A stretch of 64,000 bases of DNA from UBA4416 sp044238845 (GCA_044238845.1 JBIICN010000017.1:1-64000), one strand, 5' to 3'; shown: positions 7,705-17,219, counted from the stretch's first letter. A program made the numbers and translations. Notes: generated from the sequence alone by a model not told the origin.

Positions 7705-9129
7705 TTATTTTCGACTTTCTAACTGTTTGATTCTTTTTTCTTGTTCTACCATTAAAATAGTTAGTTCTTCTATTTTTTTCAATAAGATTACGTTCATATC
7801 CGCCACGTTAATTCCATTTTCTTTAACCTCTTTTTCAGATGGTACTTCAGGCAAATGGTTGTTGGCTAAATAATAATTTTCAATATCAGATAAGTTTGGT
7901 AAATGGTAACCTTTTGCGAACACATAGTCTGCCCAATTGCTTGTGCTTACAATAATTTCTTTTGCAACCATTTTTCCATCAACAGATAGCATTGCGTCGG
8001 AATGAGGGCCAGTTAAAGAAGGTTTTTTAATCCCAATCGCTGTTTTCCCACTTCCATAAACAGTAAAAGGTGAGCTAGTGAAATTTACATTTTCAATAGA
8101 AATTATTGGTAAACTGTTATCCCATGTTTTAAATTTTAATCCTTTTTTATTAGCGCCACTTTGGTAAATAGTTAAGGCAGTATTAGGATCAACAGTTGGT
8201 TCGCTAACTCCATCAGCTCCAATTCGTGCATTTCCATTAACTTCAAGCTTTTCACGAGGGTTAGATGTTCCAATTCCAACATTAGTTCCATTATCATAAA
8301 TTAAAGATGTTGAAGAAAGTGTAGTTGCATTGGCCCATTTAACTACATAATTTTGTGTACCCCCAGATAATAAACCATTCACTGGCTGCCAACTAGCTAA
8401 TCCAGTTGCATCAGAGGTTAATACTTTGTTTGCACCAGGTGTGCCACCTGTAATTTTAACTTGTCCAGCAACTTCTAATTTTGCAGTTGACGCTGTTGCA
8501 CCAGTTCCAATACCCACATTACCACCGTTTTTTACTAGTAATAAATCTGGATTGCCTGCGGTTGTATTAGCCGTTTCCCAGATTGATTTCCATACGCCTC
8601 CTCCAAATCCATTGCCAGCAAAAGCATAAGCACCCATTTTCACCCCAGCATATCCATATGCACAAGGCACCAATGCAAAACCTTCGCCAGATGTGGTAAT
8701 GGCAGACGTTATTGAAGAGCCTGCGGGCATATCGCCACCCGCTGTTTGATGAGGCTGAAAAATTATACCTCTCGTAGCAAGTGAAGCATTATCTGTAATT
8801 AAAAATCTACCCAGGTTGCTATGAAAACCATTTACTGCTAGTGAAGGAGTAGGGCCGAAGCCAACTTTATTACCAGTGGTAGTAAATAGTAAATGCCCAG
8901 ATGAATTGGTTGTGATATCTGAAAAGATAGAGGAAGTATTAGATAATTTTAATTGATTGGAAGTACTTCTTATTTCTAGTTTTGTACCCACTGTAGGTGG
9001 GTTGACGCCTATTCCGACAGCGCCATTTGTAACTTGTTGAGCTATGTTAAAGGGAGTTCCTGTTGTCCATTGTGCGTAGGAAAACGACAAGGTTAGTAAA
9101 CTAATTGCAGTTGCGAGTTGTTTTTTCAT
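7705..9129 (-). CDS. Tail-fibre-like surface protein with VGIGT repeats and C-terminal coiled coil
   Basis: 474 residues from ATG at 9129; an upstream in-frame TTG at 9171 would precede the signal peptide and lies at the -7 box, so it is rejected. After the signal peptide (FSYAQ) the protein has repeated NVGIGT-x-P-x-KLEV units, the hallmark of Bacteroidota tail-fibre-domain proteins. It ends with LPEVPSEKEVKENGI followed by a heptad coiled coil (IEELTILMVEQEKRIKQLE). Such proteins are thought to trimerise on the surface. It is the first gene of the operon, one base before the 6003-7703 gene, and would be the most highly transcribed from the promoter at 9169-9176. Confidence 0.8.
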   Translation of the reverse strand: MKKQLATAISLLTLSFSYAQWTTGTPFNIAQQVTNGAVGIGVNPPTVGTKLEIRSTSNQLKLSNTSSIFSDITTNSSGHLLFTTTGNKVGFGPTPSLAVNGFHSNLGRFLITDNASLATRGIIFQPHQTAGGDMPAGSSITSAITTSGEGFALVPCAYGYAGVKMGAYAFAGNGFGGGVWKSIWETANTTAGNPDLLLVKNGGNVGIGTGATASTAKLEVAGQVKITGGTPGANKVLTSDATGLASWQPVNGLLSGGTQNYVVKWANATTLSSTSLIYDNGTNVGIGTSNPREKLEVNGNARIGADGVSEPTVDPNTALTIYQSGANKKGLKFKTWDNSLPIISIENVNFTSSPFTVYGSGKTAIGIKKPSLTGPHSDAMLSVDGKMVAKEIIVSTSNWADYVFAKGYHLPNLSDIENYYLANNHLPEVPSEKEVKENGINVADMNVILLKKIEELTILMVEQEKRIKQLESRK

Positions 9130-9168
9130 TTTAAAAAAATATAAAAGGTTATTATAATAATTGGTGCG

Positions 9169-9176
9169 CAAAACTA
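9169..9176 (-). promoter_or_regulatory. -7 element (TAGTTTTG) of the 9129-2195 operon
   Basis: Minus-strand TAGTTTTG is an exact TAnnTTTG. No TTTG is present at the -33 position; the 24-bp element 9200-9223 ends 23 bp upstream instead. The 5' leader to ATG 9129 would be about 35 nt. Confidence 0.6.
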
Positions 9177-9199
9177 TTTATTATGTTTTAGTTTCAGGC

Positions 9200-9223
9200 A
9201 CCGTTAAAATGATTTTTAGCACA
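9200..9223 (-). promoter_or_regulatory. 24-bp putative operator, copy 1
   Basis: Identical over 24 bp to 1709-1732 and at the same 23-bp distance from a -7 box. It sits between the operon promoter and the promoter of the divergent sensor kinase gene, with its upper edge 9 bp from that gene's -33 TTTG, so a bound protein could affect both. The ACCGTTAAA core is LytTR-like. The function is inferred. Confidence 0.55.
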
Positions 9224-9232
9224 TTATAAAAA

Positions 9233-9262
9233 TTTGTTTAAATATTAATTATTATAAATTTG
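9233..9262 (+). promoter_or_regulatory. Promoter of the sensor kinase gene
   Basis: TTTG (9233-9236), an 18-bp spacer, then TAAATTTG (9255-9262), nearly the full Bacteroidota consensus. Transcription should start about 9266-9269, at or next to the ATG, predicting a leaderless mRNA. Confidence 0.6.
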
Positions 9263-9268
9263 TTGCTG

Positions 9269-12190
9269 ATGTGTAAGCTAAAATATTTCAGTTTGTGGTT
9301 ATTAATTGTTGTTAATTTTTCAATTAATGCACAACAACTTGATTTTAAAAGTTATACTGTAAAAAATGGGCTTCCTTCTGATGAAGTATATAATTTGTTT
9401 CAGGATAAGAAGGGATATATATGGGCATTTACAAATTATGGGGCAGTAAAATTTAATGGCAAAGAGTTTAAGCCTGTGTTGGTAAATTTGCCTTTCAATG
9501 AATCTTTTATTTACTCGTTTTACGAAAATAAAGCAGGGCGATTATGGGTTGCAAATTCAAATGGCGGAATTTATGAAGTTAAAAATGATAGTGCATTTGT
9601 TGTAAAAGGTTCAGAAACAGCATTTATTAATACAAGAAATGCACTACACGAAATTTTTCAGCTGTATGTGGATGATAGTTTAAATATATATACAGTTAGC
9701 AAAAACGATACTTATAAATACCTTAAAAACAAAGTGTATCAATGTGTTAATTTAAAAACAGAATTAAAAAATGATACGTCCACTTATGTTATTTATAATG
9801 AGGATAATGAGCTTATACCACTTATAACAGCTCATGCAATTGAGAAATCAAATGGAACCTTTTATGCACTTAAAACAATAAGGATAAGCATAAAAACAAA
9901 AAATGAATTAGATAGAATGGTTTGTATTAAGGGTAACACTTTAACAGGAGCAAAGTTATTTAAAAAATTTGGCAACGATATTTACATAAGTGTACATGAT
10001 AAGATTGTTAAAGTAAATAATACAGGTAGTGTTTCCGAAATTTTATTAAATGCTGTAATTACAAATTTCAAAAAAGATAAAAATAATCACTTGTGGGTTA
10101 GCTGTGTTAATTCGGGCCTTTTTGAATTTAACGAGAAGGATTCTCTTATAAATCATTATTTTATAGATGAAACAATCAACGATGTCCTTTTTGATTCTCA
10201 AAAAGGCTTCTGGGTTTCTTCAGGAGGACATGGATTGTATTATTGTTCAAATATGAATCTATTACATTATTCTGAAAAGGAGTATTTAGGTTCAGCCATA
10301 AGTTTTATAAAATGGGTTGACAAAAGTTTGTTTATTGCCAACGTGCATGGAGATTTGTTTTTAGTTAACCATAGCTCTATAAATAAAGTAAAAAACAGAA
10401 ATGCATTGTGTGGCGAACCATTAGATATTATAAAATATAATGCAGGTTTTTTAGTTGCTTACAGAAATTATTCGGAATATTTTGATTTGAAAGGTAAAAC
10501 TAAATTAATGCATTTTGAAAATAAAGCAGTTGTTTTTCCAACTAAATTTATTAAGATTAGTGAAGATTCTTTATTATTGGTTGGCAGGAGGAATATTGCA
10601 TTTTTAAGCCATAATAAAGTCGTATCGGAAGTTTTTTTTGATGTAAGGATTTATGATTGTGTTTTAAGAAATAATCAGTTGTTGTTTTGTACAAATAAGG
10701 GCATATATCTATTAAAAAATGGGCAATTAGTTCGTCCCAAATTTTTACATGAAACGGAAAAATTTACTATTACCAGATCGGTAAGAGATTCTTCGAACAA
10801 TTATTGGTTCTGCTCCAAAGGTAAAGGTGTTTTTAAATTATCAACTTTTGATTTATTAACTAATTACGACATGTCTCAAGGGATGCCTTCTGATATTGTA
10901 AATGATCTTTGCTTTTCAGGATCGATGATGTTTTTATCAACTAATAGAGGAGTGTTTTATTCGCGAGATTTTCCCAAGCAAACTTGGAAACTATTATATT
11001 CTGATGAAGTGAAAATGTGTTATCCTTTTCTCAAAAAATTGTATCTTGCTACTAAAAAAGGTTTAGTAGTCATTAATCGTATTGATGATGAAAATTCAAA
11101 GCCTTTAGGTTTTAACCTTGTATCGGTATCTGTTAATTCAAAAAACCTAGATTACAATGCTTTAAGTCATCTTAAGCATTTTGAGAATAATCTCGAGTTT
11201 TTATTTGATGTAATTGTATTTGATGATAGAAGAAGTGCTATTAAATATAAACTGAAAGGTGCAAATATTTCGTATTTTAATACTATTCAGGATTATAAAT
11301 TAAATTTTCAAAATTTATCACCAGGCAGTTACACATTAACTGTAAGTCCTGAATTATATACAAAATCTAATGTAGAAATTGTTATACCGTTCACTATTTA
11401 TCCTGCTTTTTGGCAAACAACATGGTTTGTTGTAACCATTGTTTTATTTTTAATTGGATTTGTCATTTTAGCAGTGACGATTATTGTAAATTACAGAAGA
11501 CGAAAAGAACAAAAAAAGAATGAGGTTGAAAAATTAATTCTTGAATACAAATTGGTTGCATTAAAAGCTCAGATAAATCCTCATTTCATGTCAAATTGTT
11601 TAACCGCAATTCAGCAACTTATTTTTAGCAATCACCTTCATGAAGCTAATTTATACATCGCCAAATTTAGTTTCCTTGTCAGGCAGGTATTGAACTTTTC
11701 TTCGAAAAGCCTTGTTTTGCTTCATGATGAGCTCGAGATAACAAAATTAAATGTTGAGCTTGAATTGTTGCGTTTTGAAAATAAATTTGATTTTAAAATA
11801 CATGTATCTGAAACAGTTCCTGTTAATTTATTATTTGTTCCACCACTTATTATGCAACCAATAGTTGAAAATGCAATTTGGCATGGGCTTATGGGGATTA
11901 AAAATATAAGAAAAGGATTGCTGATTATTACAGTGTATATTGAGAATGAATTGTTATGTATTACTATTGAAGATAATGGAGAGGGGAGAGTGATGAAAAA
12001 AGAAGTCAATCTAAATTATAGGAAATCTAGTGGTCTGCAAATTACACGCCAACGAATTTTAAACTTAAATAATCTGTATAATGTTAGTGGTGGTAATTTA
12101 GTTTATGAAGATGTTAAAGATATTACAGGGTTATGCACAGGCACCTTAGTTAAAATTAGTTTGCCAATATTATTAAATGATGAATTATGA
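9269..12190 (+). CDS. Beta-propeller sensor histidine kinase, LytS-type
   Basis: 973 residues from ATG 9269; a TTG at 9260 overlaps the -7 box and is not used here. A signal peptide (to INAQ) is followed by a periplasmic region of reg_prop-type repeats (GLPSDEVYNLFQDKKGYIW, NNHLWVSCVNSGLFEF, MPSDIVNDLCF). A Y_Y_Y-like domain follows (about 625-710), then one membrane helix (about 715-740) and a LytS-like kinase core. The phospho-acceptor is H772 in INPHFMSN, with an N-box QPIVENAIWHGL and ATP-lid motif EDNGEGR. It should sense a periplasmic signal and phosphorylate the LytTR regulator whose gene overlaps by 4 bp (ATGA). Divergence from the secreted-protein operon suggests control of that operon. 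Confidence 0.92.
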   Translation: MCKLKYFSLWLLIVVNFSINAQQLDFKSYTVKNGLPSDEVYNLFQDKKGYIWAFTNYGAVKFNGKEFKPVLVNLPFNESFIYSFYENKAGRLWVANSNGGIYEVKNDSAFVVKGSETAFINTRNALHEIFQLYVDDSLNIYTVSKNDTYKYLKNKVYQCVNLKTELKNDTSTYVIYNEDNELIPLITAHAIEKSNGTFYALKTIRISIKTKNELDRMVCIKGNTLTGAKLFKKFGNDIYISVHDKIVKVNNTGSVSEILLNAVITNFKKDKNNHLWVSCVNSGLFEFNEKDSLINHYFIDETINDVLFDSQKGFWVSSGGHGLYYCSNMNLLHYSEKEYLGSAISFIKWVDKSLFIANVHGDLFLVNHSSINKVKNRNALCGEPLDIIKYNAGFLVAYRNYSEYFDLKGKTKLMHFENKAVVFPTKFIKISEDSLLLVGRRNIAFLSHNKVVSEVFFDVRIYDCVLRNNQLLFCTNKGIYLLKNGQLVRPKFLHETEKFTITRSVRDSSNNYWFCSKGKGVFKLSTFDLLTNYDMSQGMPSDIVNDLCFSGSMMFLSTNRGVFYSRDFPKQTWKLLYSDEVKMCYPFLKKLYLATKKGLVVINRIDDENSKPLGFNLVSVSVNSKNLDYNALSHLKHFENNLEFLFDVIVFDDRRSAIKYKLKGANISYFNTIQDYKLNFQNLSPGSYTLTVSPELYTKSNVEIVIPFTIYPAFWQTTWFVVTIVLFLIGFVILAVTIIVNYRRRKEQKKNEVEKLILEYKLVALKAQINPHFMSNCLTAIQQLIFSNHLHEANLYIAKFSFLVRQVLNFSSKSLVLLHDELEITKLNVELELLRFENKFDFKIHVSETVPVNLLFVPPLIMQPIVENAIWHGLMGIKNIRKGLLIITVYIENELLCITIEDNGEGRVMKKEVNLNYRKSSGLQITRQRILNLNNLYNVSGGNLVYEDVKDITGLCTGTLVKISLPILLNDEL

Positions 12191-12957
12191 AAAAGATAAG
12201 GACAATAGTTGTTGAAGATGAATATTTAAACCGAAATCTTATAACTAAAATTGTGCAAACAATTGATAGTAATTTTGAAATAGTAGCAGAAGCTGAGAAT
12301 ATTGATATTGCTTTTGAACTCATAAATACTCATAAGCCTGATTTAATATTTTTAGACATTAAAATGCCAGGAGGCAACGGATTTGAATTGTTAGCACGAT
12401 TTGAAAAACCAGATTTTGAAGTCGTATTTATTACAGGATTTGATGAATACGCTCTGCATGCTTTTAATTTTAATGCTTTAGATTATGTTTTAAAACCTAT
12501 CGATCTTGAAAAATTTAAAATTACATTAGAAAAGGTTAGTACTAGAATAAAATCAAAATTGTCAATTATACACAATTTAAAAGAGATTTTAGATACCTAT
12601 GATACTGATAATTTGTACATAAAAAAAATACCTATACATTATAAAGATAAAGTAGAATTAATTGATGTTAATGATATTATGTCTGTTAATGCCGATTTTG
12701 GTTGTACGGTTTTTAAAACTATTAACAATGGAAGTTTTATTACCTCAAAACAACTCTCAATGTTTGAATTTATTTTAGAACAATTTTCTTTTTTTATAAA
12801 AATAAATAAAGGGATTTATGTTAATACTAATTACATAAAAAATTATACAAAAAGCCATATTTGTATTATTACTCTTATAAATGAAGATGCATATGAAGTT
12901 TCTAGGAGAAAAAAGACTGAAATTTTAACCCTTCTGGCTATAAAACCCAGATTTTAA
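12187..12957 (+). CDS. LytTR-family response regulator
   Basis: 256 residues: receiver domain (about 1-120) with acidic pocket E10/D11, phospho-acceptor D57 in FLDIKMP, a conserved T in FITGFDEYA and K in LKPID. A LytTR DNA-binding domain follows (about 150-250: VELIDVNDIMSVNADFG, FIKINKGIYVNTNYI). It is translationally coupled to the kinase. LytTR proteins bind short direct repeats with a GTT core upstream of weak promoters; the 24-bp elements at 9200 and 1709 are the best local candidates. No other target can be named from the window. Confidence 0.93.
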   Translation: MKKIRTIVVEDEYLNRNLITKIVQTIDSNFEIVAEAENIDIAFELINTHKPDLIFLDIKMPGGNGFELLARFEKPDFEVVFITGFDEYALHAFNFNALDYVLKPIDLEKFKITLEKVSTRIKSKLSIIHNLKEILDTYDTDNLYIKKIPIHYKDKVELIDVNDIMSVNADFGCTVFKTINNGSFITSKQLSMFEFILEQFSFFIKINKGIYVNTNYIKNYTKSHICIITLINEDAYEVSRRKKTEILTLLAIKPRF

Positions 12958-13030
12958 AAGGATTGTAATGCAACTTGTTTAGTAGAAACTACTTTTAAAT
13001 ATTTCGTTTTTTTATTTATTCTTTGATGTG

Positions 13031-13038
13031 TATATTTG
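13031..13038 (+). promoter_or_regulatory. -7 element TATATTTG before the 13043 gene
   Basis: Exact TAnnTTTG ending 4 bases before the ATG at 13043, so the transcript should be leaderless or start within a base or two of the ATG. No clear -33 TTTG is present. Confidence 0.5.
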
Positions 13039-13042
13039 AGCT

Positions 13043-13741
13043 ATGGCAACAAAAGAAGAAGTAAAAGAGTATTACGATCATACATTTAAAGATTATCAAA
13101 AAAAGATTGGGATTAACTCAAGACATCGTTATATTTTTAAAAAATTGAAAAGTCTTGGATTAAAGTCTGATAGTGTTGTATTGGAAGTAGGTTGTGGGAT
13201 AGGTTCTGTTAGTCATCTAATTCTTAAATATATTACCCAAGGTAGTTTTGTTGGTTTAGATATAAGTTCTGAAAGTATTAAAATGGCGCAAAAGTTTAAT
13301 TCGTTTCATAAAAATGCCGAATTTTTAGTTAATGACATGAGTCATTTTTCTCATTCCAAAAAATTTGATTTTGTTGTGTTTCCTGATGTATTAGAACATA
13401 TTCCTGTTGAACAGCATGCTAATATATTTGAAACGATTGCCAAACACACAACTCCAAATGCTACTGTTTTAATTAATATTCCAGAGCCTAATCATTTAAA
13501 CTGGCTAAGAATTCAACACCCAGAAAAAATACAAATAATTGATCAGTCCTTATCTGTACAAGATTTATTAAATAATTGTTATCCATATGGGTTTAAATTA
13601 TTTTCTGTAAATCCACATCAATTATACTATAGTGTTCCTGATTATTTGACTATAGTTTTAAAAAAGAATATGGAGGTTAATAATGCACAATCTTTACCAT
13701 ACTGGAAAAGAGCAATGGATACTTTACTCTCTAAATTATAA
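13043..13741 (+). CDS. Class I SAM-dependent methyltransferase
   Basis: 232 residues with the Rossmann-type SAM-binding motif I EVGCGIGSVS (about residues 53-62), an acidic residue ending beta-2 (FVGLDISSESI), and motif VVFPDVLEHIP as in UbiE/Methyltransf_11-like enzymes. A cytoplasmic enzyme is expected. It stands first in a run of surface-polysaccharide genes (second methyltransferase, flippase, glycosyltransferases), so a sugar or lipid acceptor is plausible, but the substrate cannot be read from sequence. It has its own -7 box immediately upstream. Confidence 0.85.
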   Translation: MATKEEVKEYYDHTFKDYQKKIGINSRHRYIFKKLKSLGLKSDSVVLEVGCGIGSVSHLILKYITQGSFVGLDISSESIKMAQKFNSFHKNAEFLVNDMSHFSHSKKFDFVVFPDVLEHIPVEQHANIFETIAKHTTPNATVLINIPEPNHLNWLRIQHPEKIQIIDQSLSVQDLLNNCYPYGFKLFSVNPHQLYYSVPDYLTIVLKKNMEVNNAQSLPYWKRAMDTLLSKL

Positions 13742-13884
13742 TTTTCATTTTCTACCAACAATAGAGGAGTTTTTATGAATCTATGTTGCCTGAATCAAAA
13801 AATACTAAAAGTAATTGAAATGTAGGTATCGTCTTATAAAAACTGATATTTTCATTTATAAAACAAATAAATTAAACTACAAGC

Positions 13885-14691
13885 ATGAACAAACAAAAAA
13901 TTGTATTTGAATCTTTAAAATGGATGTTAACAGATCCTGTAAATTTTTTTAAAAATTATAATCGTAATGTGTTTTATAAAAAACAAATTTTAAAAAATAA
14001 TTTTCAAACTCAGCTTCCAACTATTGATTTATTAGATTTGTTTGAAGGTAAATTTGAAGTTGAATTAAATAAATATACCTATCTAGAAAATACGTCTACA
14101 GTTTTAGATCTTGCGATTTTAAAAGAATTTGCAAAAAGGATGAAGGATTGTAATTATTTTGAAATAGGTAGTTTGAGAGGAGAATCTTTATTTAATGTTT
14201 CGGAGGTAGCAAAACATTGTACCTCACTAACACTTTCTCAAGAACAAATGAAAGGGTTTAATTTTAAACCAGCTTTGCTACAAAGTGCCAATTTGTTTAA
14301 TTCTCAAATTAAAAATTTAACACTTATCGAAGATAATTCCTTAAACTATGATTTTTCTAAACTTGGAAAATTTGATTTAATTTTTATTGATGGTGATCAT
14401 ACTTATAATGGGGTCAAATCTGATACTCACAATGTATTTAAACATCTTATCCATGAGAATTCAGTAATTGTTTGGCATGATTATACCTATTATCCCGAAA
14501 CTGTTAGGCACGAAGTTCTTTGTGGTATTTTAGACGGAATACCAGCATCTCATCACAAAAATTTATATCATGTGTCGAATACCATGTGTGCTATATATTC
14601 TACAAATCCTAATTTAAAAGCTAATATGCTAAGTTTTCCAACTGTGCCTAATAAAATATTTAAGGTAAATGTTTTGGCAACCCGATTGTAA
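13885..14691 (+). CDS. Methyltransf_24-type class I methyltransferase
   Basis: 268 residues. The central region shows YFEIGSLRGES (SAM motif I), LTLIEDNS (acidic loop) and DLIFIDGDHTYNGVKSD, the DGDHxY signature of the Methyltransf_24 family found in polysaccharide clusters. A basic N-terminus (about 1-90) without known domain precedes it. It starts 144 bp after the previous gene and is followed after 3 bp by the flippase, pointing to one transcript with it. Likely methylates a glycan or nucleotide-sugar; the acceptor is unknown. Confidence 0.82.
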   Translation: MNKQKIVFESLKWMLTDPVNFFKNYNRNVFYKKQILKNNFQTQLPTIDLLDLFEGKFEVELNKYTYLENTSTVLDLAILKEFAKRMKDCNYFEIGSLRGESLFNVSEVAKHCTSLTLSQEQMKGFNFKPALLQSANLFNSQIKNLTLIEDNSLNYDFSKLGKFDLIFIDGDHTYNGVKSDTHNVFKHLIHENSVIVWHDYTYYPETVRHEVLCGILDGIPASHHKNLYHVSNTMCAIYSTNPNLKANMLSFPTVPNKIFKVNVLATRL

Positions 14692-14694
14692 GTT

Positions 14695-16140
14695 TTGATA
14701 TCTAATAGATTTATAAAATCTTCCTTTTTAGTAACTATAGGAAATGCTTTACCTCTTTTATCTGGTATTGCATTATTGCCTTTTTATATTAATATTTTAA
14801 GTGCCGACCAATTTGCTGAATTAGCCATTTATATAAGTATATCTTTATTAGCTCAATTGTTTTTTGGTTTTGGACTAGAGGCCTATATGAGCATAGCTCC
14901 TATTAAATTTAAGGAAGAGCATTCTGTATTGCAAAAGGGAATCAGTTCCCTTTTTACATTTACAATTATTTTGGGTTGTTTTCTTATTTTATTAGCGTTT
15001 TTTTCTGGAAATTATATTTTCAAACAAATTTTCGACACCAATATTGAGTTTTTCCCTTTTGGTTTTTTATCAATTATTACGGCATTTTTCAACAACTTTT
15101 TTAAGTTGCATAATAATTTATTATTATCTCAGCAAAAAATAAAAGAATACTTTATGGCTAATGTTATCAATTTCATTGCCACTTTATCAATTTCATTAAT
15201 TGGACTATTTATTTATCAAAACTCATTGTGGGGGCCTATTTTGGGTAGATTTTTATCGGGTATTATTATTTTTGTTTTAAGTTTTATTGGGTTTATCCGG
15301 CATTACAATTTTAAATTACAGTTTAATTTTCTTAAAAAAGGGCTTGAATTCTCGATTCCGATGCTTGTTTTTTTTGTATTTAATTGGGCTATGAATTATT
15401 ATGATAGAATAATTATCGAAAATAATATGCCTTTGGCTGATTTAGCTGTGTATGATTTTGCTACTAAGTGCAGCCTTCCGTTAGAGTTTTTACAAAATGG
15501 ATTGTTTGCAGCAATTACACCTTTAATTTATAAAATTTGGAGAGAACAGAATTTAAATGAAAGCACTCCCGAAGTCAATCGTTATTTTAATGGTTACTCT
15601 GCTGTTTTTTTAATTTTAATTCCACTCTCATGTTTGTTTATTCCTTTGCTAGTTCCATTAGTTATTCATAAAGCAATTTATTTTGAGTCATTTAAATACA
15701 TAGGTATTATTGCTGTAGGCTATTGTTTTAAGGCATATTACTTTATGTATTATGTTGTTGCTTTATATCACAATAAAACTAAAGTAATGCCAGTGGTGTA
15801 TTTAATTTTGGCAACTATTCAAATCACCCTTATGTTAATCAGCACTTCTTATTTTGGTATTATGGGAATTATTTTGAGTACTTTATTTGTAAAGGTGATA
15901 CAACCTATTGTCATGTCCTTTTTTGTAAAAGATCTTTTTATCTTTAATTTCAATAAATTAAAAATAATTTATTTACCATTAATTTTCATGGTAGTTGTTT
16001 TAATATCTCAGTATTTTATAAATACAATTTCTATTTACTGGATATATAGTTTTCAGTTAATAGTTGCTCTAAGCGCCGTTTATTTTGTGTATAAAAATGA
16101 ATTATTGTTTGTGGCATCCAAATATTTAAAAAGAAAATAA
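14695..16140 (+). CDS. Wzx-like polysaccharide flippase
   Basis: 481 residues with about 12-14 hydrophobic helices in the arrangement of the MVF/MATE polysaccharide transporter superfamily (N-terminal RFIKSSFLVTIGNALP, internal NYYDRIIIENN). It should flip lipid-linked oligosaccharide across the inner membrane. The start is TTG at 14695, three bases after the preceding stop. The next in-frame ATG (MSIAPIKF) would delete the first two helices, so TTG is preferred. Its neighbours are glycan methyltransferases and glycosyltransferases. Confidence 0.88.
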   Translation: MISNRFIKSSFLVTIGNALPLLSGIALLPFYINILSADQFAELAIYISISLLAQLFFGFGLEAYMSIAPIKFKEEHSVLQKGISSLFTFTIILGCFLILLAFFSGNYIFKQIFDTNIEFFPFGFLSIITAFFNNFFKLHNNLLLSQQKIKEYFMANVINFIATLSISLIGLFIYQNSLWGPILGRFLSGIIIFVLSFIGFIRHYNFKLQFNFLKKGLEFSIPMLVFFVFNWAMNYYDRIIIENNMPLADLAVYDFATKCSLPLEFLQNGLFAAITPLIYKIWREQNLNESTPEVNRYFNGYSAVFLILIPLSCLFIPLLVPLVIHKAIYFESFKYIGIIAVGYCFKAYYFMYYVVALYHNKTKVMPVVYLILATIQITLMLISTSYFGIMGIILSTLFVKVIQPIVMSFFVKDLFIFNFNKLKIIYLPLIFMVVVLISQYFINTISIYWIYSFQLIVALSAVYFVYKNELLFVASKYLKRK

Positions 16141-16157
16141 TAGTGTTTAAGTTATGT

Positions 16158-17219
16158 CTACTGAATTAACGAATCTATTAATGTTTTTAATTTTTGTTCT
16201 CTAATCAAAAAATGATAATCAACTTTTATTTTATGTCTCGCAGCTAACGATAATTTTTTCTTATCATAATTAGCAGTTGACTTAAATAAACTAATTAAAT
16301 CAGAAACATTTTTTTCTTTTAATATAAAGCCTGTATCTTTTATTATATCTGGGATGGCTGATACGCTACTCCCAATTGGAATACAGCCACATAGCATTGC
16401 TTCGCACAAAGCATTAGGAAAACCTTCAAACATGGATAATTGAGCATAAAACTCATGCTTTTGAAATTGTTTAATGAGTTCATCTTGTGTTATTTTTTTC
16501 ATTAGTAACACATTTGAAGGGACTTTCATCGATAATGCCTCGTTATCGCAACCAATTATTGTGAAGGTAAATTCAGTAAGCTTATCCGCTATTTCAAAAA
16601 TCAAATCTAGTCCTTTTCTTAAAAAAACAACTTTATTCTCAAAGCCAGCAGCAATAATTGCAACTGAATTTGTATTTCGCATTTCATTCCCATATACCCA
16701 TTGATCTGGATTAAAGCCGTAATTAATTTCTGTGTAAGGTGTTTTCAAGTTTTTACAAAAATAGGCTGCCCCTTGTTGTGGGTGAATTTCTTTATGATAA
16801 ATATAATCTTGTAACATTAAAGATTTGTGAACAGGTGCAATATGGGTTGCCCATCTAAAAGAAAATTCAGTAAATTTTCCAAGAAGTTTTCTGTCAAAAT
16901 TTCCATAATGAATAGAAGGAATTCCAGCACTCTCTGTGCCGGCTGTTATTAGTAAACAAGGTTTTTTAGTTAATTTGGAAAATATGCAAGGTAAGAATGA
17001 TAAATAGCCAGGGAATTTACAAATGTAAATATCTGTTTTAAAGATATTGACTATAATTAATATAGCCTGTTTTATAAATAAAAATGGAGTTTGCCACTTT
17101 TTAGTTGTACTAAATACAAATACGTTAACATGATAATGTTTTTCTAAAAAGTCAAGATCTTTCTTTACAAAAGTGAATAAACCTGAAGTTGTAAAAAAAA
17201 TATGTTTCTTTTGATTCAT
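16158..17219 (-). CDS. Family 4-type glycosyltransferase
   Basis: 353 residues with GT-B architecture. The C-terminal half has LRKGLDLIFEIADKL, then the EX7E-type motif in FEGFPNALCEAMLCGCIPI and the SAIPDII loop that binds the nucleotide-sugar donor. The N-terminal half is more divergent (FFTTSGLFTFVKKDL). Convergent with the flippase gene, with only 17 bp between stops, and divergent from the 17349 glycosyltransferase. Likely acts on the cytoplasmic face in surface glycan assembly; donor and acceptor are unknown. Confidence 0.87.
   Translation of the reverse strand: MNQKKHIFFTTSGLFTFVKKDLDFLEKHYHVNVFVFSTTKKWQTPFLFIKQAILIIVNIFKTDIYICKFPGYLSFLPCIFSKLTKKPCLLITAGTESAGIPSIHYGNFDRKLLGKFTEFSFRWATHIAPVHKSLMLQDYIYHKEIHPQQGAAYFCKNLKTPYTEINYGFNPDQWVYGNEMRNTNSVAIIAAGFENKVVFLRKGLDLIFEIADKLTEFTFTIIGCDNEALSMKVPSNVLLMKKITQDELIKQFQKHEFYAQLSMFEGFPNALCEAMLCGCIPIGSSVSAIPDIIKDTGFILKEKNVSDLISLFKSTANYDKKKLSLAARHKIKVDYHFLIREQKLKTLIDSLIQ

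Noticed and set aside
9260..9268. TTG at 9260 as start of the sensor kinase
   Set aside because: It lies within the -7 promoter box; the ATG at 9269 begins a normal signal peptide.
13742..13884. Possible tRNA or small RNA in the gap between two methyltransferase genes
   Set aside because: No cloverleaf or strong hairpin is visible; AT-rich spacer only.
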